The position numbers were made by a program, and so were the translations under genes. A DNA stretch of 64,000 nucleotides from Streptomyces camponoticapitis (GTDB taxonomy: Bacteria; Actinomycetota; Actinomycetes; Streptomycetales; Streptomycetaceae). The notes beneath the pieces are model-generated. The model saw nothing but the letters and a program-made list of their open reading frames with translations. It was not told the DNA's origin and did no database searches. How positions within the stretch are numbered: the first letter of the stretch is position 1; every line of letters begins with the position of its first letter. This document shows, piece after piece, positions 36,879-44,930 of this stretch. The DNA lies in contig NZ_BMMV01000031.1 in NCBI RefSeq assembly GCF_014646115.1, positions 26,187-90,186 of the forward strand. The letters are read 5' to 3'.

Positions 36879-37150
36879 TCAGCGGACCGGCGCCGCGCAG
36901 AGCGGTGGTTCGTTGCCGTCGTCGGGCTTGCGGAGGGCGTTGCCGAGGAGGTCGATGGCGTCGCCTTGGAGGCGGAGGCGGAGGCGGAGGCGGACGTGGG
37001 CGTACACCGTGGCGGTGACGCCGATGTGGGCATGCCCCAACAGCTCCTTGATCACGACGAGTTCGACGCCTTGCTCCAGGAGGAGGGTCGCCGCCGAGTG
37101 GCGGAGGTCATGAAACCGGATGCGGCGAAGCCTGGCGCGACCGGCTCAAC
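36879..37150 (-). pseudogene. Tyrosine recombinase (integrase), C-terminal catalytic fragment
   Basis: The minus strand encodes IRFHDLRHSAATLLLEQGVE, then VIKELLGHAHIGVTATVYAH, i.e. the HxLRH, LGH and Tyr motifs of tyrosine recombinases, and ends PPLCAAPVR at 36879-36881. No start is present. Just after the catalytic Tyr it contains the hexanucleotide GGAGGC repeated four times (36968-36991), encoding RLRLRLRL. The matching N-terminal half is at 38010-38584, about 0.9 kb away, so the gene is split. Confidence 0.7.
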
Positions 37151-37645
37151 GAAGGCAGAAGCCGACGCTGAACCACCCGCACCCGGCGGAACAGCGGGGC
37201 ACACAGCTCGGGGCTGTTCAGAGGTTTCTTTACTTGATCAGGGCGACGCGCTGGCGCGGCCCGCGCGCGCCCGGCCCCACGGGCCGCCGCCCCGCTTGCC
37301 GCCGACCCCGCCGGTCCGGGCGCGCACCAACCCACACAGCGAACCCTTTCCCGGGGCTCCGCCCCAGACCCCGGCCCTCCCTCTGAGGGACAGGAGGCGG
37401 TGTGTCGGGTGCGGTTTCGTCGTGGCGCGGGAGGGGGTCTCTCGTCGCCCGGTCACCGGAGGCGTACCAGGAACCCCCGGGGGCCGCCAAGGCCGAGCGC
37501 AAGCGTCACGATGTGAGCCTTGGCGGCCCCCGGAGAACCTTGGTACGGCGAAGATGCCCGACCAACGAGGGTCCCCTCCCACTCAGGCCCGGAATCTGCC
37601 GGAATCTGCCGGAGGCTGACTCCGGGCGGCCAACTGTGAGGGCGC
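37151..37645. other. Spacer inside the split integrase, with a long inverted repeat
   Basis: No gene is recognised. The sequence is very GC-rich and includes the common streptomycete motif CCCGGGGCTCCGCCCC (about 37351). A 30-base imperfect inverted repeat lies at 37464-37493 and 37517-37546. Confidence 0.4.
37464..37546. repeat. 30-base inverted repeat with 23-base loop
   Basis: The central arms CCGGGGGCCGCCAAGGC (37477-37493) and GCCTTGGCGGCCCCCGG (37517-37533) are perfectly complementary; the outer ends GTACCA and TGGTAC pair too. The 7 bases between are mostly mismatched. It could be a strong terminator, an integration-element hairpin or a transposon remnant. Confidence 0.7.
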
Positions 37646-37990
37646 TCAGGACGCCAGCAGTTCGGCGACTTCGGGCATGTCGCGGTAGGCATGTAGCCGA
37701 TCGAGCACGATTTCGTGCGTTCCGCCGTGCGCTCGCTGCCACTTTGCCCGAGGGCGAGCATCTGGCCCGCTGTTCCCGCCGCAGCCTCGGGTTCGTTGGA
37801 GTCGGCGTAGGCCACCGCCATCTAGGAAAGGTACAGTGCCAACTCCCGGGCGTGGCTGGCGTTGTATCGTCCGAGCACGTCTGTCAGCAGCGGCACGGCC
37901 CGCAGCGGGCGCCGCAGTTCGGTGTAGACGCGGGTCTCCATGACCTGCAATTCCCCGGCGTCCATCCAGGGGCTGGAAGCGTCTGGGGCG
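37646..37990 (-). pseudogene. Relic of a helix-turn-helix/TPR regulator C-terminus
   Basis: The minus strand reads GELQVMETRVYTELRRPLRA, then VPLLTDVLGRYNASHARELA and LYLS, where a TAG stop stands in place of the expected Trp codon. It resumes with MAVAYADSNEPEAAAGTAGQ and after a frameshift ends DMPEVAELLAS. This is the tetratricopeptide-type C-terminal part of Streptomyces XRE regulators. It is fused to the integrase N-terminal frame. Confidence 0.5.
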
Positions 37991-38009
37991 GGGCGAGGCC
38001 GTCTTGACG

Positions 38010-38584
38010 TTCCGGGCGACGTTGCGCGGGAGTTCGCCCTCGCGGACGGCGTGTTCCAGGGCGGACTTGAGGACTGAGTGGACGTACGTCACGGTCAGCG
38101 GGGACAGCCGCTTGTCGCAGCACTCGTCGACGGCACAGCACTGGCGCTTGGCTGCATCCAGCTCCTGCGCGCAGCACTGGCAGGTGGCGCGGAGCCGGTC
38201 GAGGAAGGTGCGGACGTCCTTGGCAGTGAGCCGGGAGAGCTTCTTGGTGCCGAGGCCGGGCTTGAGGTAGAGGCGGATGCAGGTGGCGTAGCGGGTGTGG
38301 GTGTTCTCGCGGAGCCGGTGGACGGCGACGGTGCCGAGCCAGTAGGTGAGGTAGTCGCCGACGGTGCTGTCGGCGGTGGCGACGGGCAGTCCGCGGTTGC
38401 TGTCTGCGATCTTTTCGGCGAGTTTGTCGGCGGCTTCTCTCCGGGTGCTGCCGTATACGCGGACGCGTTTACGGTTGCTGTCGGCGGCGAGGACGTAGCC
38501 GGCGGCTTCCCAACGGCCGTCCTTGCGCGGGTAGATGGTGCCCTCCCCGTTGGCGCGGGCCTTCTGGCGCTTGGGCACGGTCAT
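38010..38584 (-). pseudogene. Tyrosine recombinase (integrase), N-terminal fragment
   Basis: Starts at 38584 with MTVPKRQKARANGEGTIYPR and overlaps the excisionase by ATGA. It includes the arm-binding domain (VYGSTRREAADKLAEKIADS), the core-binding domain (LRENTHTRYATCIRLYLKPG) and the cysteine-rich insert CQCCAQELDAAKRQCC seen in actinomycete integrative-element integrases. After HAVREGELPRNVARNVKT the frame passes into an unrelated relic; the catalytic half is found displaced at 36879. Confidence 0.75.
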
Positions 38585-38766
38585 CTCGCGGCCTCTTCCA
38601 GGTGGCGCTGGACGTAGTCAGCGAGGGCGTGGGCGGGGATGCGGCGGGCGCGGCCGATGGTCAGCGAAGCCAGGCGACGGGTGCGCAGGAGGTCATAGAG
38701 GGCGGAGCGGCCGATCTTGAGACGGGCCATTGCCTCGGGGACGGTGAGCAGTTCGTCGTCACGCAC
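38581..38766 (-). CDS. Excisionase/helix-turn-helix DNA-binding protein
   Basis: 61 residues, the typical MerR-like winged helix of Xis proteins: LLTVPEAMARLKIGRSALYD, LLRTRRLASLTIGRARRIPA. Start ATG 38766. It directly precedes and overlaps the integrase fragment, the usual xis-int order of actinomycete integrative elements. It assists excision; with the integrase broken it is probably without function here. Confidence 0.8.
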   Translation of the reverse strand: MRDDELLTVPEAMARLKIGRSALYDLLRTRRLASLTIGRARRIPAHALADYVQRHLEEAAR

Positions 38767-38956
38767 GAGCTGTCACCACCTGGTCGCGCATCGGGCCGCC
38801 GCCGATGAGTGCGGCGAGGCGTTCGAGGTCGGGGGTGAGGCCGGTGCCGTCGTAGGCCCAGTGGGCGAGGACGAGGGTGGTCGGGGGCGTGGCAGCGCGG
38901 ACCGTGTCGGCGAGCACGGCGATGGTCGAGGTCGTCGGGCTTCCCGCTGCAGTCAT
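38759..38956 (-). CDS. Small hypothetical protein of the integrative element
   Basis: 65 residues: MTAAGSPTTSTIAVLADTVR, then LVLAHWAYDGTGLTPDLERL. Its end overlaps the excisionase start by a few bases, so it belongs to the same transcript. Composition is normal for a real small protein. Function unknown; the rest of an integrative-element backbone (replication, transfer genes) is not present upstream. Confidence 0.45.
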   Translation of the reverse strand: MTAAGSPTTSTIAVLADTVRAATPPTTLVLAHWAYDGTGLTPDLERLAALIGGGPMRDQVVTARA

Positions 38957-39180
38957 CGAGGGCTTGGGCGGGGATGCTGGTGGGCACGGGTGGTGATCAG
39001 GGAGGACCGGCGCCGGCTGCGCAGAAGGTGGTAGAGGGCGAGCGGCTGATCTTGTGGTGTGTCCTTGCTCGGGGGCGGTGAGGAGTCGGCGTTCGGTCTG
39101 GCTGTCGCCGCCTATTTGAGTGATAGAACGAGGACGCCGGTGCGTGTGTACTTGCATGCGGCGGTTCGTCGCTCGTCAGG

Positions 39181-40305
39181 GTGATCACTACCGGGAGTGG
39201 GGGCTGTGTTGTGCGGCGTAGATCGTTGGTGGTTTCGGGGGCGGCGGTTGGACTCGGTGCCGTGGGCGCGGGTGCGGCCGCAGTGCGCTTGGGGGATCGC
39301 GTGTCGGAGACCGGTGAACGCTCCGGCGCGGTCGCCGATACCGTCTCTGCGCCGGTGCTGGGAGCGCACCAGCCAGAGAGCCGGGCGGGGGTTTTTGTCC
39401 TGGATCGGGACCAGTCGGAAGGGGAAGTCGGCCGTGCGGTAAGGGCGCTGGTCGAGGGGGCGCGGTCTGACGACGGGGGCGACACTCTAGTTGCGTTCGG
39501 GTTGGGGACGTCTCTCTTCGAGGGTGCGGGGTCGCGTGCGCCACGGCAGTTGAGGGTGATGCCGTCCTTCGCGGGTGATCTGCTCGATCCCGCACAGTCG
39601 CATGGTGATCTTCTTGTGCGGGTCGCGGGCGAGGACGCGGCGGCGGTGCGGAAGGCCGTGGCTGATGTCAAGGCCGTTGCCACCGAGGTCGGTTGGACCG
39701 TTCGTTGGGGCATCGATGGTTTCCGGGCCGACAATCGCGTCGAGGAGAGCCGGGCGCTCGCCCGTAACCCCTTCCACTTCACCGAAGGTTTCGGGAACCC
39801 GGAGACCGAGCGGGAGGTCGCCGACCGGGCCCTTGTCCGGGAGGGCCAGGGGGAACCCGCCTGGGCCGTCGGCGGGAGTTACCAAGTCGTGCGCGTCATA
39901 CGCTTCGCGACCGAGTTGTGGGACAAGGACTCCGTCCCCGAGCAGGAGCGCATCATGGGCCGCCGGCGCGACGGGAAGTGGCTCGACGGGGCGTCCGTCG
40001 GCGAGGAGCCGAACTTCGCCGCCGACCCCAAAGGCCGGCAGACGCCACTCGACTCACACGTACGACTCGCCGCCCCCGACCGCCGCAACCCGCCCCCGAT
40101 CGTGCGCCGCAGCTACAGCTACGACCGCGGCGACGGAGACGCCGGCATCATCTTCAACTGCTACCAGCGGGACCTGGCCAAGGGATTCGAGGCGGTCCAG
40201 AAACGCCTGGAGGGCGAGGCGCTGGCGAAGTACGTGCTGACCACCGGCGGCGGCTACTTCTTCGTCCCGCCGCCCGGCGACGCCTGGATCGACGCCCTCG
40301 GCTAG
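39181..40305 (+). CDS. Dyp-type peroxidase family protein with Tat-like signal
   Basis: 374 residues from GTG 39181, or 364 from GTG 39211 (VRRRSLVVSGAAVGLG), which begins with a twin-arginine signal and is the more natural start. The fold is that of DyP/EfeB heme peroxidases: proximal His in LDSHVRLAAPDRRNPP and distal Arg in VRRSYSYDRG are present. The distal GxxDG motif (normally FGFKDG or FGFRDG) reads HFTEGFGNP here, so the catalytic Asp appears replaced by Glu. Expected location outside the membrane after Tat export; role in heme or dye-type oxidation is unproven. No efeU/efeO partner genes are next to it. Confidence 0.8.
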   Translation: MITTGSGGCVVRRRSLVVSGAAVGLGAVGAGAAAVRLGDRVSETGERSGAVADTVSAPVLGAHQPESRAGVFVLDRDQSEGEVGRAVRALVEGARSDDGGDTLVAFGLGTSLFEGAGSRAPRQLRVMPSFAGDLLDPAQSHGDLLVRVAGEDAAAVRKAVADVKAVATEVGWTVRWGIDGFRADNRVEESRALARNPFHFTEGFGNPETEREVADRALVREGQGEPAWAVGGSYQVVRVIRFATELWDKDSVPEQERIMGRRRDGKWLDGASVGEEPNFAADPKGRQTPLDSHVRLAAPDRRNPPPIVRRSYSYDRGDGDAGIIFNCYQRDLAKGFEAVQKRLEGEALAKYVLTTGGGYFFVPPPGDAWIDALG

Positions 40306-41231
40306 AGCTTGTGTATGAGTTCTTGCGATTGGCAGGCATTTCTCGTGCTTCTTCTCGCCGGTGAGTCCTGTGAAGCTGGCCGCCTGTTACACCCCGGCCT
40401 GTGCCCAGGGTGTGTGAGAGGCGGGCGGGGCTGGGGTCCAGTGGATTTCTTCGTTGTCATGGCTGAACTGCCATTGGGTGATGATGCGGGTAAGTACCAG
40501 TTGGTCGAGTGTCTGCGCCGGGCTGTGAGGGGGCGAGGCCGCAGGCACGGTACAGACGGTCGGTATCGGTGCTGGACTGCGCCGCCCCGGACGAGTGGTG
40601 AGCGCTGAGGGCCAGGTGGGTGAGGCGTGCTGCAGGTGACTGGGTGCTCAGGCGCGGTGATGCGATGACGTGCAGTGGGTGTCAGTGGGCGTAGCCAGCG
40701 GGCCGCGTCCAGTTCTTGCCACGGCGAGGGGTTGTGGAGCAGGAGCATGCCGCGCAGGAGCCCAGCGGGTGGGTAGGGCCTGTCCGTGCCTGTCGGTGCG
40801 ACGTCCCGGAAGAGCTGCCGGATTTGGCGGACCGGGAGGCGAACGCGTCGTGCCGGGTCTGCTCGGGCTCGGCGTGCCTATCCGTGGCCAGCGCGGCCTA
40901 CTGGACTGCCTCGGGCCGACGCCCGCCGCCTGCGCGGGAACTGGCGGGTCGTCGGCTTGGATTCTGCAGCGGTCTGCCGGCCTCGGCGGGCGCTTCGGTT
41001 CCCGCGCGGGTGGTGTCCAGCCCTGTTCGAGAACGAGATCAAGCACCGCCTGCCAGTCATCCACCGAAGCGTCAGGAACACATACGTCCGGCAGCGACCC
41101 CATCACCTCGGGGTCGAAGACCCATCTGACGTCATTCGACAGCTGATCAGTCACGACGCCATCCTGCCCTCCGGACTGCCCTGCACCGACGTGCTTTCCT
41201 GGACGAACCGACAGGGACGCACTGGCGAAGT
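40306..41231. other. Decayed coding sequence, no intact gene
   Basis: On the minus strand VVTDQLSNDVRWVFDPEVMG followed by PDVCVPDASVDDWQAVLDLV (about 41020-41155) is a credible start of a hypothetical protein that soon loses frame. Further pieces (GMLLLHNPSPWQELDAARWL near 40700; TRIITQWQFSHDNEEIHW near 40470) look like coding remnants of an unrecognised gene. Nothing intact is seen on the plus strand. Confidence 0.4.
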
Positions 41232-41468
41232 TCATGCCCTGGCGATAGTTTCCGGAGCAACACCCAGGACGAGCTTCTGCAGCGCGTCCTGGGCCGGACC
41301 GAAGGTCGCGACCCACGTCTCGACCAGATAGACCTTGTTGTTCTGATCGATGCCGAGGAGGAGCCGGCCTTTGTCGAGTCAATCGGCAAGAGATCGCGTC
41401 CGATCGTCTGACTCCACTCAGCAAAGCGGCTCTCCTCGCCGACGAGGCACTCGGCGCCGAAGTTAAAG
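41232..41468 (-). pseudogene. Relic of a SUKH-3 type immunity protein
   Basis: FNFGAECLVGEESRFAEWSQ is in one frame and, after one shift near 41375, RLLLGIDQNNKVYLVETWVA and TFGPAQDALQKLVLGVAPET follow to a stop at 41232-41234. These are the conserved blocks of the SUKH-3 family of toxin-immunity proteins. N-terminus missing. It abuts a nuclease-toxin fragment on the opposite strand. Confidence 0.6.
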
Positions 41469-41936
41469 GGCGACCTGACGCCCAAGCCGGACAAGCCGAC
41501 CCCGAAGGACAGGCCGTCCTGTGACGAGTACGCCTTCAACGCCACGTACGAGTCCGGTGGCATGCCCAAGACGCCCGACGGCAACGCCAACCCGTACCTC
41601 GTCAACAGCGGTGAGGAGTGCGTGCAGACCTACGAGGGCCTGAGCGACGACGGCACGCTGCACCTCCGCGACGACGGGCGTTATCCCGAACCGGACTGGA
41701 CGAAGGCCAAGTGCGGGCGGTCGTCCATGTCGCTGGAGGTCAATTCCGGGGCGATGCGCCTGTTCGGCCAGTTCTCGTCGTGGAACCGACTGCTGGACGC
41801 CGACGGCTACTACGTCTGGACGGGCCTGACGGCCGCCGGATGCAACTGGCTTGCGGAGAAGGTCATCTGCGACGCGTGGGCCGACGGCTTCCCCGAATGG
41901 GGTCAGTCGGCAAAGCTCAGCCCGCCGCGCCGCTGA
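41468..41936 (+). pseudogene. C-terminal fragment of a NucA/NucB-type DNase toxin
   Basis: Open from just after 41411 but without a start before ATG 41562. The readable part has KPDKPTPKDRPSCDEYAFNA and TYESGG, then VNSGEECVQTYEG and ends CDAWADGFPEWGQSAKLS. The CDEYxFxATYE block is typical of NucA/NucB deoxyribonuclease domains at the C-termini of secreted toxins. The whole delivery part is missing, so this is a detached toxin end. Confidence 0.55.
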
Positions 41937-41992
41937 CACCCCGAGAACAGCGATCCGACAACTACCGTCCCGCCCGTTGCGGGATCAGTTCC

Positions 41993-42472
41993 TCAACGGG
42001 CGGGATTCGTTCGGCGCCGTCGGTGGAGTGCTTGAAGTTCGTCGGCCACCTCGGTCAGGTACCCGGTCAGGGTGCTGCCTCCGTCGTAAAGGTGGGAGAC
42101 ATCCTGCCGGTTCCACGACCCGGTCAACCCCGTCGCGGCGTCGATGAAAGTCCCACAGAACGGGTCGTCAGGTTCGTCGGCGGTGAACGGGATCCATGCC
42201 GTCTCCCAGACCCCGGGGTGATTCAGCAAGTCGTAGGCATCCAGAGCCTGGCGCACTCCGAGCAGCACCTCGCCCTCGGGCGTCAACGGCCCGAGCGGCC
42301 CTGCGCACCGCCGCCACAGCGTACGAAGGTCGACCGGGAGGTGGAAACCGAGCTCGGCCTCAGCCCCGGCGATCAGCTCGTTGGAGGCGCCGGGAACTAT
42401 CGGGGTGGTCGGAGAGTGGAGTCTCAGCCAGGACTCGATGCGTTCCCATGCCGCGATCACATCGTTGTTCAT
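41993..42472 (-). CDS. SMI1/KNR4 (SUKH) family protein
   Basis: 159 residues. SUKH signature: AWERIESWLRLHSP at the start, AGAEAELGFHLPVDLRTLWR followed by RCAGPLGPL, a tryptophan-containing WIPFTADEPDDPFC, and a helical end (LTGYLTEVADELQALHRR). Cytoplasmic immunity-type protein. It stands next to the nuclease-toxin and SUKH-3 relics, so it is probably the surviving member of a former toxin-immunity locus. The ribosome binding site is weak. Confidence 0.75.
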   Translation of the reverse strand: MNNDVIAAWERIESWLRLHSPTTPIVPGASNELIAGAEAELGFHLPVDLRTLWRRCAGPLGPLTPEGEVLLGVRQALDAYDLLNHPGVWETAWIPFTADEPDDPFCGTFIDAATGLTGSWNRQDVSHLYDGGSTLTGYLTEVADELQALHRRRRTNPAR

Positions 42473-42939
42473 GTGCGCAGGCTATAGACAGGCAAGGTAT
42501 CTGACCTGCGGCGCGGCATCTTTCTGACCGGCCCGGCGGTCGCGGACGGGCTGTACATGCAGTGCGGCGGTATTGAGCTGGGGGGCCGTACCGAAGACGC
42601 CGGTGAAGACCCGTGGCCGTGAGCGCGCGGTCGCCCAGGCCGCGAAGGCGGTGAAGCCCGTCCCCTCGGGGGCTGTGGACAACTCGCCTGAAGGTAACCG
42701 CAGTTCAGGGTTGGGTGAGCCCCCATTCTCCTGGTCGGGGCCATCCCCGCACGCGCGGGGATGGTTCGCACCGGGCCGCCCACACAGGGGGCGCGCCGGG
42801 TGGCACCGCTCACCCGGCCTCGGATCGGGGTGGCACGGTGAACGACTCTCCCGAACAGGAGGCCGCACCGCGCCGCCCCCACCCCGATTGAAGCCGAAAG
42901 GGCCAGAGCCGGCTTTGATGCCTCGTGATGTGGCTGAGG
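42473..42939. other. Intergenic stretch with a CRISPR-like hairpin and a terminator-like hairpin
   Basis: No gene is seen in these 467 bases. It holds a perfect hairpin at 42741-42764 like a type I-E repeat, and AAGCCG/CGGCTT at 42891-42896 and 42910-42915, a modest stem just past the phosphoesterase stop codon. Confidence 0.4.
42741..42764. repeat. Solitary CRISPR-repeat-like hairpin
   Basis: CCATCCCCGC, four bases, GCGGGGATGG form a perfect 10-base stem. The GCGGGGATGG half is what streptomycete type I-E repeats carry. No second copy lies 55-65 bases away on either side and no cas gene is present in the window. Confidence 0.5.
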
Positions 42940-44160
42940 CTAGGGCGAGGTGGTGGGATGCGGGGAGCGGAGTACGAGCAGGGTGATCTCGCTGGGGGCG
43001 AAGACGCGGAACGGCGGGCCCCAGAAGCCGGTGCCGCGGCTGGTGTAGAGAAGCGTGCGGGCGCCGTGACGGCTGAGCCCGGCGAGGGCGGGCTGGTCGA
43101 GGCGGACCAAGTGGTGGAAGGGCCAGATCTGGCCGCCATGGGTGTGTCCGGAGAGCTGGAGGTCGACACCGCCCGCCACAGCCCGGTCGACGAACGTGGG
43201 CTGGTGGGCCAGGAGCAGGACGGGCAGATCGGGGTCGGCGCCCTCCAGGGCTCCGGCGAGGTGGGCTCGGTGTCCGGCCAGGCCGGAGGACTCGGCGGTG
43301 ACGTCGTCCACGCCGGCCACCACGAGGGTGTCGCCGCCACGTTCGAGCAGGAGATGGCGGTTGCGCAGCGGCTCCCAGCCGAGCTCCTCCATCAGGTCGA
43401 CCCAGCCCTGGGCCTCGCTGTAGTACTCGTGGTTCCCGGTGACGTACACACGGTCCCGGGTTGCCCGCACGGTGCCGAGTGGCAGGGCCTGGGCGCGGCG
43501 GCGCTCGGCGGTGCCGTCCGCGATGTCGCCGGTGTGGCAGACCAGGTCGGCTTCCAGAGTGTTCACCGTCTCGCACACCCTCGCCGACCAGCGAGCGCGA
43601 TCGAGCGGGCCGTAGTGGGTGTCAGTGATGAGGACGACCCGGAGGCCGTCCAACCCGGCACCCAGCCGCGGGAGTCGTACGTCGAGCCGGCGCACGCGCG
43701 GCACGCGACGGGCCTCGGCGTACCCCCAGCCGAGCAGTACGGCGCTGACGGCGAGGACGGCCCAGGTGACGGTCCGGGCCCGGTCCTGCCCCTCGCCGAC
43801 CTCGGCCACGGTCAGGAAGAGCCGCAAGAGGCCGCCGATCAGAACGGACCAGGTGAACAGAACCCAACTGGTGCCCAGCAGGGTGTCACCTACGATCGCC
43901 GCCCGATCCTGCTGGCGACGGCCGTGGCCGCGCGCCATCGCGAGCGGCATACCGACGAGACCGAGGACGAACAGAGCGGTGCCGATGAGCGTGACCGGCA
44001 GCGGCCAGTGCTGGCCGGTGTGCAGGAGCACCCAGCAGGGCACGGCCCAGAGCAGGATGGGGGCGATCAGAGGGATGTAGCGCATCACGCGGCGCAGTCG
44101 GCTCCGCCGCGGCGCTCGCGCTTCGCCCTCGGCGGGCCGGGTATCGCTGGTGTCGGTCAC
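42940..44160 (-). CDS. Membrane-anchored metallophosphoesterase
   Basis: 406 residues from GTG 44160, which has AGGAGG six bases upstream; the frame is open further but without a better start. Residues ~20-150 hold four hydrophobic segments; the rest is a calcineurin-like phosphoesterase with the ordered metal motifs VLITDTHYG, HTGDIADG, VTGNHEYY and LSGHTHGGQIWPF. The layout matches YkuE/YaeI-type enzymes, anchored in the membrane with the catalytic domain possibly facing inward or outward. Natural substrate unknown; lipid headgroup hydrolysis has been reported for some relatives. Confidence 0.88.
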   Translation of the reverse strand: MTDTSDTRPAEGEARAPRRSRLRRVMRYIPLIAPILLWAVPCWVLLHTGQHWPLPVTLIGTALFVLGLVGMPLAMARGHGRRQQDRAAIVGDTLLGTSWVLFTWSVLIGGLLRLFLTVAEVGEGQDRARTVTWAVLAVSAVLLGWGYAEARRVPRVRRLDVRLPRLGAGLDGLRVVLITDTHYGPLDRARWSARVCETVNTLEADLVCHTGDIADGTAERRRAQALPLGTVRATRDRVYVTGNHEYYSEAQGWVDLMEELGWEPLRNRHLLLERGGDTLVVAGVDDVTAESSGLAGHRAHLAGALEGADPDLPVLLLAHQPTFVDRAVAGGVDLQLSGHTHGGQIWPFHHLVRLDQPALAGLSRHGARTLLYTSRGTGFWGPPFRVFAPSEITLLVLRSPHPTTSP

Positions 44161-44398
44161 GCTTCGCCTCCTGACCAGGCTGCCGTCTCGCGCACTGTAT
44201 CCGGCCGCCTTGGGCCGACCGGACCGGCGTTCATAGGCTCGGCCCCCCTTAGGGCGTAGAGCCCAACCACACGCCCCTATCGCTACGTCCTGGCCGCCGA
44301 ACGCGAGGAACGCGCCCGCATCCGAAGCGAGATCCGCCGGGGCGGCCGCCGACGGGCAAGGCATTCACCGGGAAGGCCAACCGCCCTTCATCCTGGCC

Positions 44399-44815
44399 TC
44401 ATTCCGGGGTCTTGAGCATCTCCAGAAGGATGCGCTGCAGTTCGGTGCGGTCCTGCGGGGTGATCCTCGCCAGCCTGCGGTCGAACTCCGCCGCGAGCGC
44501 GGAGAGCGCGCGGTCCCGCGCCGCCTGGCCCTCGGCAGTCAGGATGAGCCGATGCCGCCGCAGGTCCTCGTCGTCGATCTCGCGCCGCATGAACCCCTTT
44601 GCGACGAGGTTGCGGACGTAGACCGTCACGCTCGCTTTAGGGATCATCAGCGCCGCCGCGAGTTCGGCAGGGTACGGCGACGCGGCCACCTCTGCCAGCA
44701 CGAAGAACTCCTTCGTCTCCAGCCCAAGTTGGGCCAGTTCAGCGCTGCAGGCATCCATCACGACGCTCAGCAGACGCTGGTTCAGCGTCCACAGCTGCGC
44801 CCCGTCAACCGCCAC
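44399..44815 (-). CDS. MarR family transcriptional regulator
   Basis: 138 residues from GTG 44815, with GGAGGGG five bases upstream; ATG 44833 would add six residues but has no good site. Winged helix: LETKEFFVLAEVAASPYPAE, AAALMIPKASVTVYVRNLVA, then the wing MRREIDDEDLRRHRLILTAE. It is divergent from an alpha/beta hydrolase, with a palindrome between the two genes; MarR proteins usually repress themselves and the divergent gene and are released by a ligand. Confidence 0.87.
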   Translation of the reverse strand: MAVDGAQLWTLNQRLLSVVMDACSAELAQLGLETKEFFVLAEVAASPYPAELAAALMIPKASVTVYVRNLVAKGFMRREIDDEDLRRHRLILTAEGQAARDRALSALAAEFDRRLARITPQDRTELQRILLEMLKTPE

Positions 44816-44840
44816 GCAAGCCCCTCCATCCATCCAGATG

Positions 44841-44870
44841 GTACAGTTTAGAATTAGTTTGAAACTGTAC
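44841..44870. promoter_or_regulatory. MarR operator candidate
   Basis: GTACAGTTT (44841-44849) and AAACTGTAC (44862-44870) are a perfect 9+9 inverted repeat with a 12-base AT-rich centre; inside it AGTTTGAAACT (44857-44867) is itself a palindrome. It sits between the MarR gene and the divergent hydrolase gene. Confidence 0.6.
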
Positions 44871-44930
44871 TAGAAGATGTCTCGTACTGAACGGCTATGG
44901 TTCAAACTCCGCCGTGAAAGGCGTCATCGG

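Noticed and set aside
36800..39180. Integration site next to a tRNA gene
   Set aside because: I searched the flanks of the integrase remnants by eye and saw no tRNA-like cloverleaf or direct att duplication.
42741..42764. CRISPR array
   Set aside because: Only one repeat-like hairpin, no regularly spaced second copy and no cas genes; listed only as a solitary repeat.
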